This document shows positions 1 to 10,612 of a stretch of DNA of 64,000 bases, one piece after another (the stretch's first letter is position 1; each line of letters starts with the position of its first letter). Under the pieces are notes generated by a model. The model was not told the DNA's origin, made no database searches, and saw only the letters and a list, made by a program, of their open reading frames with translations. A program made the position numbers and the translations under genes. Source of the stretch: Datnioides undecimradiatus (taxonomy: Eukaryota > Chordata > Actinopteri > Lobotiformes > Datnioididae). The stretch lies in NCBI GenBank assembly GCA_008933995.1, contig WARS01000013.1, positions 248,001-312,000 on the forward strand, read 5' to 3'.

Positions 1-2813
1 TACTTATATTTGTTGACACACAGAGCCAGGAGCTGTAGCAGTGTGTAACTAGGCAAAAAATGTTCACGGCGCATAAAGGACAGTCACAATAAATGGTCCC
101 ATCCATTGTCTCCTGCAGGAGTGGCTGTAATTACACGCGTTTTACATTCATCTTCCCGAAACGCAATGGATGCTCCTCTGCTCACCGTTGCCACCTGGAA
201 CCAGCATATGGGCTGGCGCCCTCTTGGGGTAATGGGTGTGGCGGACTCTCTGTCGACCACTGGGTCATCGGTAACCGGCAGCTGGGAGGCCGCCCTCTCA
301 TCACATCAACAAATCTCGCTTTAATTAGCTCACCTGCCCATTTCCTCCCTTTTCCTCCCCACGCTCCCCGAAGTCCTCCCATCAAACCTCCCCCAGCCGG
401 CTCGCAGGCTCACCTTCCCATCTCATCCCGCCTCCACGCGGGGGAATAGCTGCAGCCTTTCGACTTCATACCTACAGTTCTGCACGCTATAAACGAGACT
501 GACAATTGACTTGGAGAAAGCTTGGATGGCATTGATTTTTAAATGGTGCCTCACTGATACCTTATTAGCACTGGGATCACCACTGATATGGTCATTGCTG
601 AGGACCCGCATGTCCTCCGCGCCTGTCGATACACTTTGCACATTCACAGGTGGAAATGATCTCACAGGCTTTGTTGTTATGCACACCCGCTCTCTTTCCA
701 CTGGCTGTTTAAAAAAGTTCAATAAGTGGACCAGTGGTTTACTGTTATCGATCACAGTCACTGTCTGCGCGTTAATGGGGACACAATCGGCAGCCTTGTT
801 GTGCGTCGAGCTCTGCGGGCCATCCCCATAGAAAATGTTGTTTTATTCCAAATTAAAACTGTCCTCATGCTAATTATTGCGTGATTGTGTGGATTTAAAT
901 AAGGGTCCTATACAGAAAGAAGTGCCGTTTAGCATTTTTAAGCAGAATAGGATGTCATTAGCAAATGGCTAATTACTTGTAAAATACTCCAAAATGAGAT
1001 TTCCTCTTCATACCAGCAATCATTTTATGAGAGTAGGTGTCTTTTTTATGTTTTTTTCAAATGGTTGATATCTCATTAAGGCACAAGCCTCTCCATTTAC
1101 ACATCAGCTCTTTATCTGAGTGATCCCAGTGCACATTCCTGCCTTTGAATACCTTATGAAGCTGGGATGGGACTCTTTCTGATAGAGTGGGGAGATCCCA
1201 CTTGTATTGCCAGACTGACTCTGGAGAGTGCTAACATACAAAGCAATCTAGGCCTGGGAAGATTGGCCCACGATGCTTGCCAGTCTCCGGTGACTGATAA
1301 AATCCAACCGCCATCGAACTACCAGCGCCGTCCGTTATTGTGCACCGGTCCCTCCGGTCCACGAGCGCTTCACGCCGCCTCGCTCTCTCTTAACCACAGG
1401 GCTTCCATATGGGCACCTATTATGGCTGCCACTTAATTACCTATCAAAAAAACATTTCGCTGCACTTGATGGAGGGCTGGCAGAAGGGGAGAGGCAGGAA
1501 AAAAGAGCAGGCGGGAAAAAAAGAGTGAAAGATGGGAAAGAGGAATGCAAAAGTGGGAGTGAGAGATTGATTGAGAGGACAGGCCATGTGTCTGCGGAGT
1601 GAATTTGAATGGATGAGGACAGGCATGGTGGGGAGGGGTGGAGGAGTAGCCTTGCAGTGCAGATGGGGGGAGCAGTGATCTGGCCGGCGTCCTTTTTTTT
1701 TTTTTTTTTTTTTTGTTTAGTGTTTACAAACACACACACAACAAGCGAGAAAAGGGGGAGGGTCCTGTCCGGGGGATGCTATAAATTACCTGTGATTGAT
1801 GCTCGCCGCCGTGGAGCACGACAGTTAAAGACGTGCGGTGCTCATCGCTGACCCTGCTCTTCACTCCCTCCTCCCCCTCACAAAACGTTCCGGCTCAGCC
1901 GCATCCCAACCCACCCGCCCACCCACCCCAGCAACACACAATTAGCCCCACTGTCTGTCACATGGCCCACCCTTCGCAGTCATACACCAAAATAATAATC
2001 ATTTCCTACCAGACGGACTGCCGTTTAGAAGAGCAGCTTTCACCACGGGAGGTTTGATGCATTAGCCACCAGCTCTATGCTGTAAATGTCAACCCCCGTC
2101 ACTCTGTTTCAGGCAAACAGATCTGCTATATGTCTAAGGAATATAGATCTCCTTTCCCTTTTAGGAACACGTTGGCTCTTTTCATTGATATTCAAAATTC
2201 AGAGAACTGCCTTGGTTCAATCTCCCGGACCCTCGTGTGCATCTAGAACTAAAGGTAACTCTGAATCCAGGCACAAAAATAGGTCTAATTATATAAAATT
2301 AAGGATTGGTTGGAGGAAACTAAAACTAGGCCAAAGCCCTAATGTTTGCCTCCAATAATAACTGCAACATCCAACATTATTTTTAGTGTTTGTCTTTTGT
2401 TCTTGGCGTTGGTGGTAGAAAGTTTTGAAATGTAAATCCTGCAGGTTACAGGCGAATATGAGCATGGTGGCACGGGTCTGTTCATTTTTAATATGCAGCG
2501 TGTGAAACTGCTATTTTAGAGTTAATGAGAAGCATAAGAGTCCAGTTATTGTGGATATTATGTGAGTAAATGATTATATGTACAAATGTAGACAAGCCAT
2601 CAGCATCCCGCAAATATGGAGTTCTTGTATACGATGTCCGAGGTCAGGCGCTCCTTTGTTAGCAGTTATTTTGATTTCTCATGTCTCCAAGTGAAAAGTA
2701 ACCAGCCAGTGCCAGAGGGTATTTTGCGAGACCACATCAAAAGGATAAAAAAATAAGGTTGCAGTATTGAGCCGTGACACACATTAAATCAATATTCATT
2801 CTGTCTGTTGTAG
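1..2813. other. Upstream intron sequence of arhgef10l, no exon recognised
   Basis: This is presumably intronic, because the first recognised exon opens in phase 0 right after a polypyrimidine tract and TAG at 2801-2813. A 22-base T run lies at 1693-1714 and a C-rich stretch at about 1860-1930. Short open frames on both strands show no domain, no convincing splice-bounded exon and no similarity I recognise. An upstream arhgef10l exon that I failed to recognise cannot be excluded. Confidence 0.6.
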
Positions 2814-2900
2814 CTCGAAGCTGCCCTCCACAATCCTGTTCACTGCGCATTGTTGGGCTTCTCTGCAGCGAGCACCTCCTTACCTCAAGGCTACCTCTGG
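2814..2900 (+). CDS. arhgef10l: ARHGEF10L coding exon A (29 codons), start of the propeller region in this window
   Basis: An 87-bp exon in phase 0 at both ends, bounded by a TTGTAG acceptor and a GTAAGT donor. Its translation contains [17 protein letters not shown], which matches my memory of the human ARHGEF10L segment leading into the C-terminal beta-propeller. It was found by extending the reading frame of the next exon backwards: the final TGG codon is followed directly by the next exon's GTG GCA, giving YLWVAGG across the splice. A shorter exon using the internal TCTGCAG at 2861-2867 is possible, but the upstream residues ([10 protein letters not shown]) also agree with the family, so the longer form is preferred. 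It is residues 1-29 of the part encoded here. Confidence 0.85.
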
Positions 2901-2930
2901 GTAAGTAATGTGTTGCTTACGTACACATGC

Positions 2931-2975
2931 GCACACACACACACGCACACGCACACAGCACGTACACGCACACAC
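2931..2975. repeat. CA-type microsatellite
   Basis: A run of CA dinucleotides interrupted by CG and GT steps, 31 bases downstream of the donor site of the first recognised arhgef10l exon. Confidence 0.85.
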
Positions 2976-3884
2976 TGCTGAATGCGATACGACTAAAAAA
3001 CCAGCGACGGTGGAAAATAATGCACCTTACATTTTCATGTCATTTTTGCCTGCAACACAACTACCGTCATCATTTAAATGCCTTTCCTCGACTCTGCGTC
3101 CATTCGTTCAAAAAAGGAATTAAAAAAAATGCATCTCAAGGCCGCGAACGAGTCGCCAGGAAACTGTGAACATTAATACCATACAAAGGCGAGTTGGTAA
3201 CCGCTGCAGAGTGTTTAAGGATGAGTGGGGCCAAATTGTTGCTACCAGACTATCACATCACAATCCCCGGACTTGTGGGAATTTAGCTGGATCTAGAAAG
3301 AGGGGAAGTTCAGAGGGAAATAAAAAAAAATCTGCTATTAATCTTTAAGTTTCCATTTTTGCTCCCCCTCCTTTTTAGAGATGGTGGGCAATTCATCAGG
3401 TAATCCTCTTTTAACCTAAAAGGTGGCTAAATCAAGTGTAGGCCCTCCAAGACACAGAGTGCGGCTCGGCGTCTCAGGCTTAATTGCATGCATGGTGCTA
3501 TTCTAAAGAGCACTGGATGCTCGCAGAGATGGGGGAAAGGAGATATGGAGCTGGCATTCAGGACCCTGTGATATCAGTGTTTGACCCTCAATTTCCCTTA
3601 GAGCACACGCTATTACAGATGACTTAACTGCCCCTGACCTTGGCCTCCCACACCTTTTGGAGAGATGAAGGTAGCCTGTCCTCGTGCTGTGTGTTCCACT
3701 GGCAGAGGAAGTAAGCGAGTGCGAGAAGTGTTGCACTGAAGAGTTTAAATTCCTCTACGCCCACACGCGTTCCATACACAATAGACCTGTAACAATGGCT
3801 TCAGCAGACTTCGGTAAAGTTTTTTCATTGTTACAGCTCGGTACGGGGGCGCACAGCAAAGGGCTGAGCGCTCATACGAAAGTC

Positions 3885-4205
3885 CAAACCAAGTCACGTG
3901 TCATTTCATTTAAGACAAGCTTCAAGTCACGTCTGTCAGAGCAAGTTTCAGATCCATGAAGGCAACTTCACATCAGTCTTTAACATGTCTCTGAATGCTG
4001 ACCATTCAAATAACATCACATTTCCTTTCAGTGACACACCTCTGTAAAATTAAATACGGTACCACCCGCAGCTGTCCCAGTTGTTCTTATCATGCCAGGT
4101 CAAAACTTGCTTCTTGCAAGTTTTCAGCTTCCAGGTCAAATCTTCAGGGAATCAAGTCTAAAGTCAAGCTGACATTAACTTTCAAGTCACATTTCTGTGA
4201 CCTGC
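3885..4205. repeat. Degenerate CAAGTC-word cluster
   Basis: Words such as AAGTCACGTG, TCAAGTCACGTC, AGGTCAAAAC, AGGTCAAATC, TCAAGTCTAAAGTCAAG and TCAAGTCACA recur irregularly over about 320 bp. This looks like a decayed tandem repeat of roughly CAAGT(C). The period has decayed too far for me to count copies. It lies inside an intron. Confidence 0.45.
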
Positions 4206-5380
4206 AACCTATTCTTGTCATGGCGAGAGGTAGGGTTTCTTTTAAAGGAAAGAAAAGGCTCTGAATATTTGGGACGGAAGACACTGGTGGAGCGTTGCTC
4301 GGTAAACAATAAAGAGAATACACCTCATAATTGAATTATGATTGCATTTTTGCATTTGGAGGCAGTTGCACTTATTCTGAAATAACTTTTGCATTTCACT
4401 GACTTTGAGTCCTGAGTCTGATGAATAACTGAGGACTGTGGCTCCCTTTGTTGTTAGTTGCAATCTGTAAGGAGGTCTTGAATGATATCCGGCTGAGAGG
4501 TCTTTCAAGTAAAGGTTCAAAGTGTCAGCAGAAATTTTTGGATATGAATGGAATTAAAAAGCTTAAGAGTGGACTTACTGAGCGCTGCCTTCCTGCTTAC
4601 TCAGACGGTCTGGAAACCAACCTTTGCAGGCAGGACAAGCAGCCCCAGGAGCTGCAAGCACATCTGACCTTCTCCTAGCAAAGTCAGTGTTGCATTCTGT
4701 GCAGTGCAACATGTTGCCAGAGCAAAAACAAACTGGTATCCACTTAAAAAAAAAAAATAATAGCGCTACGTTCGGATCCAGCAAGAATAATTAGTGGCTG
4801 AGTGTTCCGCCCCCAGTTGGTTCTACCTCCCTGGCAGGCTTGTCAAATAAGGGATGACACTAATCATGTTAAAGTGAGATGGGCTATGGGGATTTCTGTG
4901 TGCTTTGATCAGAGAACTGACATTGTGTCTAATCAGCCTGATACCCCAGTGTTTCCCTGTTTGCCTTCACCTTCTTTGTCCCACTTTCCCCCCAACATCC
5001 CACTCCCAACTCTGCAGCTATGCGTCCCTTCTTATGCACTTACTCAGAGAGCTAGAACTCACAGCAAGTGTCAGCAACGGGGAAACTTGAAATGCATCGG
5101 TTTCGGAGTGCATCAACAATCTGGTGACCTGTGGTTTTTGGCTGCTTAATGTGGCGAGTACAATTGAGCAGAGTGTGCTATCATGACCATTCTCCCACGC
5201 TTCCTCGCCGCATCCAGAGCAATCTAATTAATGCTGGCAGAGCATTTACTGTTTGGGAAGTTTTTGTTTCTCCCAAGCTGAGAGCAGGATTGTGTCCAGG
5301 GCACGACTCCAGATATCTATTTCTCTAAATAAGTAGCGATGACTTTGTCAGGACACCATATTTGCATTGGATATCGAGAT

Positions 5381-5399
5381 TGAGAGAGAGAGAGAGAGA
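5381..5399. repeat. GA microsatellite
   Basis: About nine GA dinucleotides in an arhgef10l intron. Confidence 0.85.
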
Positions 5400-6983
5400 A
5401 ATGGTGTGGAATTGAGAAGGGAAGAAAAAGTGTTTTGTTGATTATTGGTGGTGTGTGGAGGGGTTTTAGGAGGCTCACATGGACACGTGAATGTATAAAG
5501 TGTGCTGGGGCCTGGGCGAGGGCGGCATTGCCCATGGCTCTGGATACGCAGAGTCACTTGAAGCCGTGTTTTTTCAGGCTCGTCGCTGCGAGATAAGTCC
5601 TCCCTTCCATCCATCTTTTTTTCACCCTGTGCAACAGACCATTATTTGTTCTGGCTCATTCTCAAGAGCCCACAGGATCGCTCCTGTCCAGATTCTGCAC
5701 GCTGATACAAATCAAACAAATGATTGCATGCAAATAAGGGTGAGTGTGGAGGAGAAGAGCTAAAGACTATATTTAGCTCATGTCACATTCACACGATGTG
5801 ATTCATACAGAGGATAAATCTTCGGTGTCTAGCAGCAAGCAGCAGTGCTTCGCTCCCTGGAAGGACATTGTATTCTATCTGGACGTCCACCTAGGGCGCA
5901 CGCAGGAGTAATGAATGGAATTGTATTGAAAACCCACAGCGACACTTTAATTGTTTGGGAATGGGAGTGATGCCACCTTAATTGGAATTGCATCAGAGAT
6001 AGGTTGGAGGGCTCCTGCTGTCTGCGTTCTCTCAGCATTGGCATTGACAGGCTCACACAAAGGCCAATATAAATGTGGTACATAGGAAATGAAGACACTC
6101 AGCCTGCCGGGTGTGATTCGCCTGGGGTGGCTTGTTATGACTGGTGAGCCTTTTCTGATAACATCTGAGGTTGCTTTCTTGTTCGTTAGGGAGGGTTGGG
6201 GAGTTTTTTCTCACAACTTGTGCTCAGCTTCAGAACAGGAGCCGACTCTACAGGCGCTGAATGGTGGAAACTTCCAATCAATCCAAATTGAGCTCCCAGC
6301 TTTCAAAGCCTCTGCCTGTGCGCTTGTGTTTACTTCTTGATTTCTACCATGAGCAGCAGCTTTAACCTTGGCCATCGTAACATCAGATGTCAGTTTGATG
6401 AAGTGAAAATTATTAATTTTTTTTGTTTCATTTTATCATGAACTGACTCCAGCAATAGATCAGTCACTTGATCTCGTAAACTCATAAGAACCCCCTCATT
6501 GTTAAGCAACTCAGAGCCTTTCAGAAACTTACAAGAGCCTCTCTGTTCTCCAGCGATGAAAAGATCGCCGAGTTTTAAGAATTGTTTGATGTTCTAGACA
6601 TGACATTGCGAATCCATTACATAATGTGTTTAAAATTCAAAGTGATATTCAAAAAAAAAAAAAAAAAAGGTGAGCGGGGACTACAGACGGCGAGGTCTGA
6701 AAGGATAATTGATTTGAACTTTTTTGAAATCTAAATTGCTGACAGGGAGAGAATGTTTAACCAAAGATGCATTATCCCCTAGCCTCCGCAATTTGATAAA
6801 GACAGTGAACACATTGCAGGCATGATTTAAGGGAGGCTGGCCGGGCTCTGCTCTTCCCACCTCTTTTTCTTTTTTTCTGTTTGAGCAGAATAGTCTATTA
6901 CCCGTGGCATTATGATTCAGTCCATTGGTACGGCTTAACACGGGGGCTCGACCTTTCTCAACCATGTTTTTTTCTCCCCACAG

Positions 6984-7195
6984 GTGGCAGGAGGCGAAGG
7001 TTCCCAGGGGCAGATAGAGATATTCTCCCTCAACAGGCCCATGCCAAGGGCTGTAAAGAGCCTGCAGGTCGGCTCTGCTGTCCGATGTCTGGAATATGTG
7101 CCAGAACCTTCCCCGAATGAGGAAGTGGAGGATGGAGTTCACAAGCCTCCCTCGGGGGGCGGCACCAGCATTTGTGTTGGATCAGACGACGGACG
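6984..7195 (+). CDS. arhgef10l: ARHGEF10L coding exon B (propeller blade)
   Basis: A 212-bp exon from the CCCCACAG acceptor to a GTGAGA donor, entering in phase 0 and leaving two bases of an Arg codon (CG) for the next exon. The translation includes GQIEIFSLNRPMPRAVKSL and then VGSAVRCLEYVPE, both typical of the ARHGEF10/10L propeller. A hydrophilic Pro/Glu-rich loop follows, ending in a second strand, TSICVGSDDGR. It supplies residues 30-100 of the encoded part. Antisense open frames over the same bases are shadows. I infer that the loop (about residues 75-90) is a surface insertion between strands; it is the least conserved part compared with the human protein as I remember it. Confidence 0.93.
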
Positions 7196-8052
7196 GTGAG
7201 AGACTGATATCAGGGCAAAAAAAAAAGAGGAGCAAGCTTTTGTGTCGATACAGAACGCGGCGGAATTATGAAGTTAGGTTTATTTAAGAAAAATATAAAG
7301 GTAAGAGCACAAATGCGTCTCCTCTTTTGGAAAATAATATCCTGTATTCTCCTTTGTTACGGTCCCCTGGGATTTCTAACAGTATAGATTTGCTTGTCAA
7401 TATTTCATCAAAGCAGGAAATCAGAGTTGATACCCGAACACGGCATCAATACCGCCGCCGCCGCTAAGATCACTGTTTCATTTTCAAATCCAATAAACCT
7501 TCTGATCCCCGCTGCGTGTGACAGAGGATAGGTTTAATCTCAGTCTGCTGTCAGAGTTACAGTCAATGCATTCTTCTGTTTGTTTGTTTTTTCAAACCGA
7601 GACTTTTCTTGGATTGTAGCTTCAGCCATGACGCGCCCACTTTCCTGTCATTTTCACTTACAGCCGTGTTTAGTCACTTCTATAAGAACCTAAATCATAC
7701 GTCGACAGTGGGGGGGTTTTTTATGCTGACTCATTCCCCTCCAACGTGAGTGTCTGTCCACCGAGAAGGAGAGAAAAACATTTTCAGCATTTTAGCACAC
7801 TCGAAAAACTGTCAGCTACTTCTCCGACGGAGAGAAACAAACGGCGATGTGCATTTGTCATTCTGAAGAAGACAATAAGATGCAGCAAAGTTCAGATGGC
7901 ATTTCAAACATGAGAGAGACAGAGTGGCTGCACATACACAATGCTTTGCTCCAAAGTGCACTGTTAAATCAAACTGCATGAAAACGAGGCACTCTGTCAT
8001 TTCAAATGACACTCATTTATCATGTTGGCTTGTGCTGTTTTCGTTCTTCCAG
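7196..8052 (+). other. arhgef10l intron, nothing recognised
   Basis: An 857-bp intron from GTGAGA to TTCTTCCAG. Apart from a short CCG triplet run at about 7452-7464, no repeat, RNA gene or other feature was recognised. Confidence 0.8.
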
Positions 8053-8210
8053 CGTACTGGTCTACGGCAGCGTGGACACTGCAGCACAGTGCCTACTGAC
8101 CCTCCATAACCCAGAGGGCTGCCCTGTGCTGTGCCTGAAGCACTCTGCTCGCTTCCTGTTTGCAGGCCTGCGGAACGGGACCATGATGGTTTATGGAAGA
8201 AGGAACAGTG
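8053..8210 (+). CDS. arhgef10l: ARHGEF10L coding exon C (propeller blade)
   Basis: A 158-bp exon with acceptor TTCTTCCAG and donor GTAAGG. Its first base completes the Arg codon begun in the preceding exon, giving DDGRVLVYGSVDTAAQCLL, and its last base is the first G of an Asp codon completed at 10470. The sequence shows the repeating pattern of a WD40-like blade: a strand (VLVYGSVD), then CPVLCLKHSARFLFAGLRNG, then a strand (TMMVYGR). Human ARHGEF10L, as I recall it, has the same order, with an Asp-Gly before the equivalent strand. It supplies residues 100-153 of the encoded part. A reading frame continuing into the intron after 8210 is non-coding. Confidence 0.94.
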
Positions 8211-10469
8211 GTAAGGTGCCTCCAAGGTTGCTTTGTTTTCAGACTGATGTGCTGTTGCTCTTGCTGCCTGCTGCCACGTTCACCGTGTGGTCTGCCGGGG
8301 AGGCACGCACTGGTGCTTTGCTCTAAAAATGGATGTCGGTAGAATAAAACAAGTGGAAGCAAAAAAAAAAAAATAGAAAACATATTTGTAAAGAAAACAT
8401 ATTTGAATTCATCTTTGCCTGCCTGTCTTGTATACACAGCAAATGAGGCCCGTCATTGTGTGTGAATTGCATGTGTCTGCCAGTGGATTCCGAACCTAAT
8501 GACACAAGCGGGGTTTATTAATTTCACAATAAATTACACGTTTAATACATTTGTAGTTTGTTCGCTCATATGAGGTCATGCAATGTTTGATATCCATTTG
8601 GCTCTTCTAGGCAGAAACCTGCGTGTCAGCCGCTCCCCTAATGAGATGTGATGTGAAATGGAGTGAAAATTGTTCTTTTTCCGTTAATTCCTCGTAGCTG
8701 CCGGTAATCAACGAAAACTTTTTTTTTTCCCTACGGTGAAATAATTAATACAAATGAGTTTTTTACGTTTTACTACTTTCAATCATTATGAATTTCCAGC
8801 ACAGCCCTGTGGTAAATATCTATTGTGTCTAATATTTGTGCCGTGTGTGACACATTTTCACTCAGCTCATTCTCAGAAAGAGAATATTTGATTTTGATCA
8901 ATTTTAGATTCTATTTGTCACAGAATCACGTTCCCTTCGTGCTATACTTCCCTTTCCTGCTGATTTTCACACTCGCTGTAAGTATGAAAATAACACTTCA
9001 CCATGTGGTAGATGGCATGCCATGTTTAGTCAGGCGTTGCACAAGGCCAGGGGGGGCTTAACACCATCTCAGCAGTGGTTTGCAGTCTTCACAGCCAGCG
9101 GGAGCACAATAGCTCTATCGCTGGGTTCTTCTTACCTGGCCACAGTATGTCAATGTGCCTGCCTTCCTCCTGTGCTCCTCTCTCCTCCCAAGCAGAAAGG
9201 ATGATTAATTACACCAAGCTGCCGCATGCCGATTAAATATTACTATTCATGCTTTGTATATAAAAAAAGGACAAGAGAAAAGCTCTGGAGGGTGCCGGGG
9301 AATGTTTGTGGATTCGGCACATCTGTTAAAGATTTATGCCCTTGACTAGCGTGCTACTGTCTAAAAACAAACCTGTACCAGCCAGGATATGCCAAGGCTT
9401 CAGTTGAGACTCGTATCAAAAGGCGCATAAATACACCAAACACATTTTTGCTTAGTGAGTAATACGCTCCAGCCATCCTCACTGAGATATGCACATCAAA
9501 CATCATGTCAATGTACAAAAAATTAAATAAATATTCTGCAAGACAAGGCAGAGAAGTTTGTTTCGGTGCGACAACCCGGGCCCCCTTCTGTGTTAAAGAG
9601 GGAGACGCTTTGGCTCGGCCTTGCTTAGCGCGAGGGGCCGGAGGGACATTTACAAGAGTGAATTTTGAAAAGGTGGAAAAATGACCTTTATAACATGCCA
9701 AGCAATTAACCTGTGGAAGTCAGGAGGCATTGTAAAGCTATTCTGCTATGAAAGGCAGAAATAAACAACTCAAAATGTTAATTAAATGGCTGGGTGCACT
9801 CCCTTCCCTAATTTTGCTTCATTAACGCATAGCAAAGGAAATGCTTATGTAATTCACTTTATAATGTGTTTCGGCGGTAGCTGCAACGTGCGCCCCGTGA
9901 TTAAAGCTCAGAGGAAAAAAGGTCTGCTTCATTTTCACACCGATGAAGCAAAAAGAGAGAGCGAGACGGCACTCGCGCACGAGAGAGAGGGAATGACTGA
10001 TGATAAAGAGGTAAGAGTGGATTAAAGTCTACACCGCTTACCAGCATGTGGGTGTCCAGGGTGCAAAATTGCACCGCGCGGTGTGTGGCGATTCAAACGG
10101 AAGCCCACAGTCTTTATTCAGTCCACCTGTAGTGCATCACGCGGCTGTCCTTTCATTAGCGTGAACGAAAACAAGCCTCCACTGTAAGCCCTCTCCACTG
10201 ATGCTTCAGTAATTGCTCAACAACGTTAGATACCTTTAAGACTATTTTAAAGTAAATACTAAGGTAACTCGCTGTGGTACAAGTAGGAATAATTGAATTT
10301 GATTGCTTTGCCTGATGTGACAGTGTTCAAATAGAAGTGGGGCACGCGTTCCTTGTTTAATAATATAACTGTTGGCTAGCTGTGATAATAGCCAGTGATT
10401 TTCGAGGGTTTCCTTGCATGGTCGTGATGTCTCGGTTGTAGTGCATTTTTGCTTTTTGTGTTTTTGCAG
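8211..10469 (+). other. arhgef10l intron, little recognised
   Basis: A 2.26-kb intron from GTAAGG to a TTTTTGCAG acceptor. It has a 13-base A run at 8361-8373. No exon, repeat family or RNA gene was recognised; the flanking exons join in frame without any extra sequence. Confidence 0.8.
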
Positions 10470-10612
10470 ATGACCTCTGGGACCCCGACTCCTGCAGATG
10501 CGTAAGCCTGGGCTCAGAACCAGTACGAACCCTGTTGGTGTTAGATGACTCAGTGTGGGCAAGCTGCGGGAACTCTGTCACAGTCATGGACATCTCCAGC
10601 CTCAGCACTCAG
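10470..10612 (+). CDS. arhgef10l: ARHGEF10L coding exon D (propeller blade)
   Basis: A 143-bp exon from a T-rich TTTTTGCAG acceptor to a GTAAAT donor. The leading AT completes an Asp codon, giving DDLWDPDSCRCVSLG, followed by VRTLLVLDDSVWASCGNSV and TVMDISSLSTQ. The strand-turn pattern with SVWASCGNSVTVMD is a clear WD40-like blade and matches the DAVWASCGPRVTVL segment I remember from human ARHGEF10L. It leaves phase 0 after a Gln codon. It encodes residues 153-200 of the part seen here. The donor (GTAAAT) is weaker than the others in this gene, but the next exon fits exactly. Confidence 0.93.

Larger units (their letters stand above)
2901..6983 (+). other. arhgef10l intron with simple repeats
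   Basis: A 4.1-kb intron running from GTAAGT to a CCCCACAG acceptor. It contains a CA/CG-type microsatellite at 2931-2975, a region rich in degenerate CAAGTCA/TCAAGTC words at about 3885-4205, a GA run at 5381-5399 and an 18-base A run at 6651-6668. No additional exon is needed, because the flanking exons join directly in the protein family. The short open frames inside it were not recognised. Confidence 0.8.

Noticed and set aside
2086..2358. Possible extra arhgef10l exon ending at the AAAG/GTAACT donor-like site near 2254
   Set aside because: The encoded peptide shows no resemblance to the protein family, and phase and conservation do not support it.
6681..7142. Minus-strand ORF of 153 codons
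   Set aside because: It overlaps the antisense of the well-supported arhgef10l exon at 6984-7195 and has no recognised domain.
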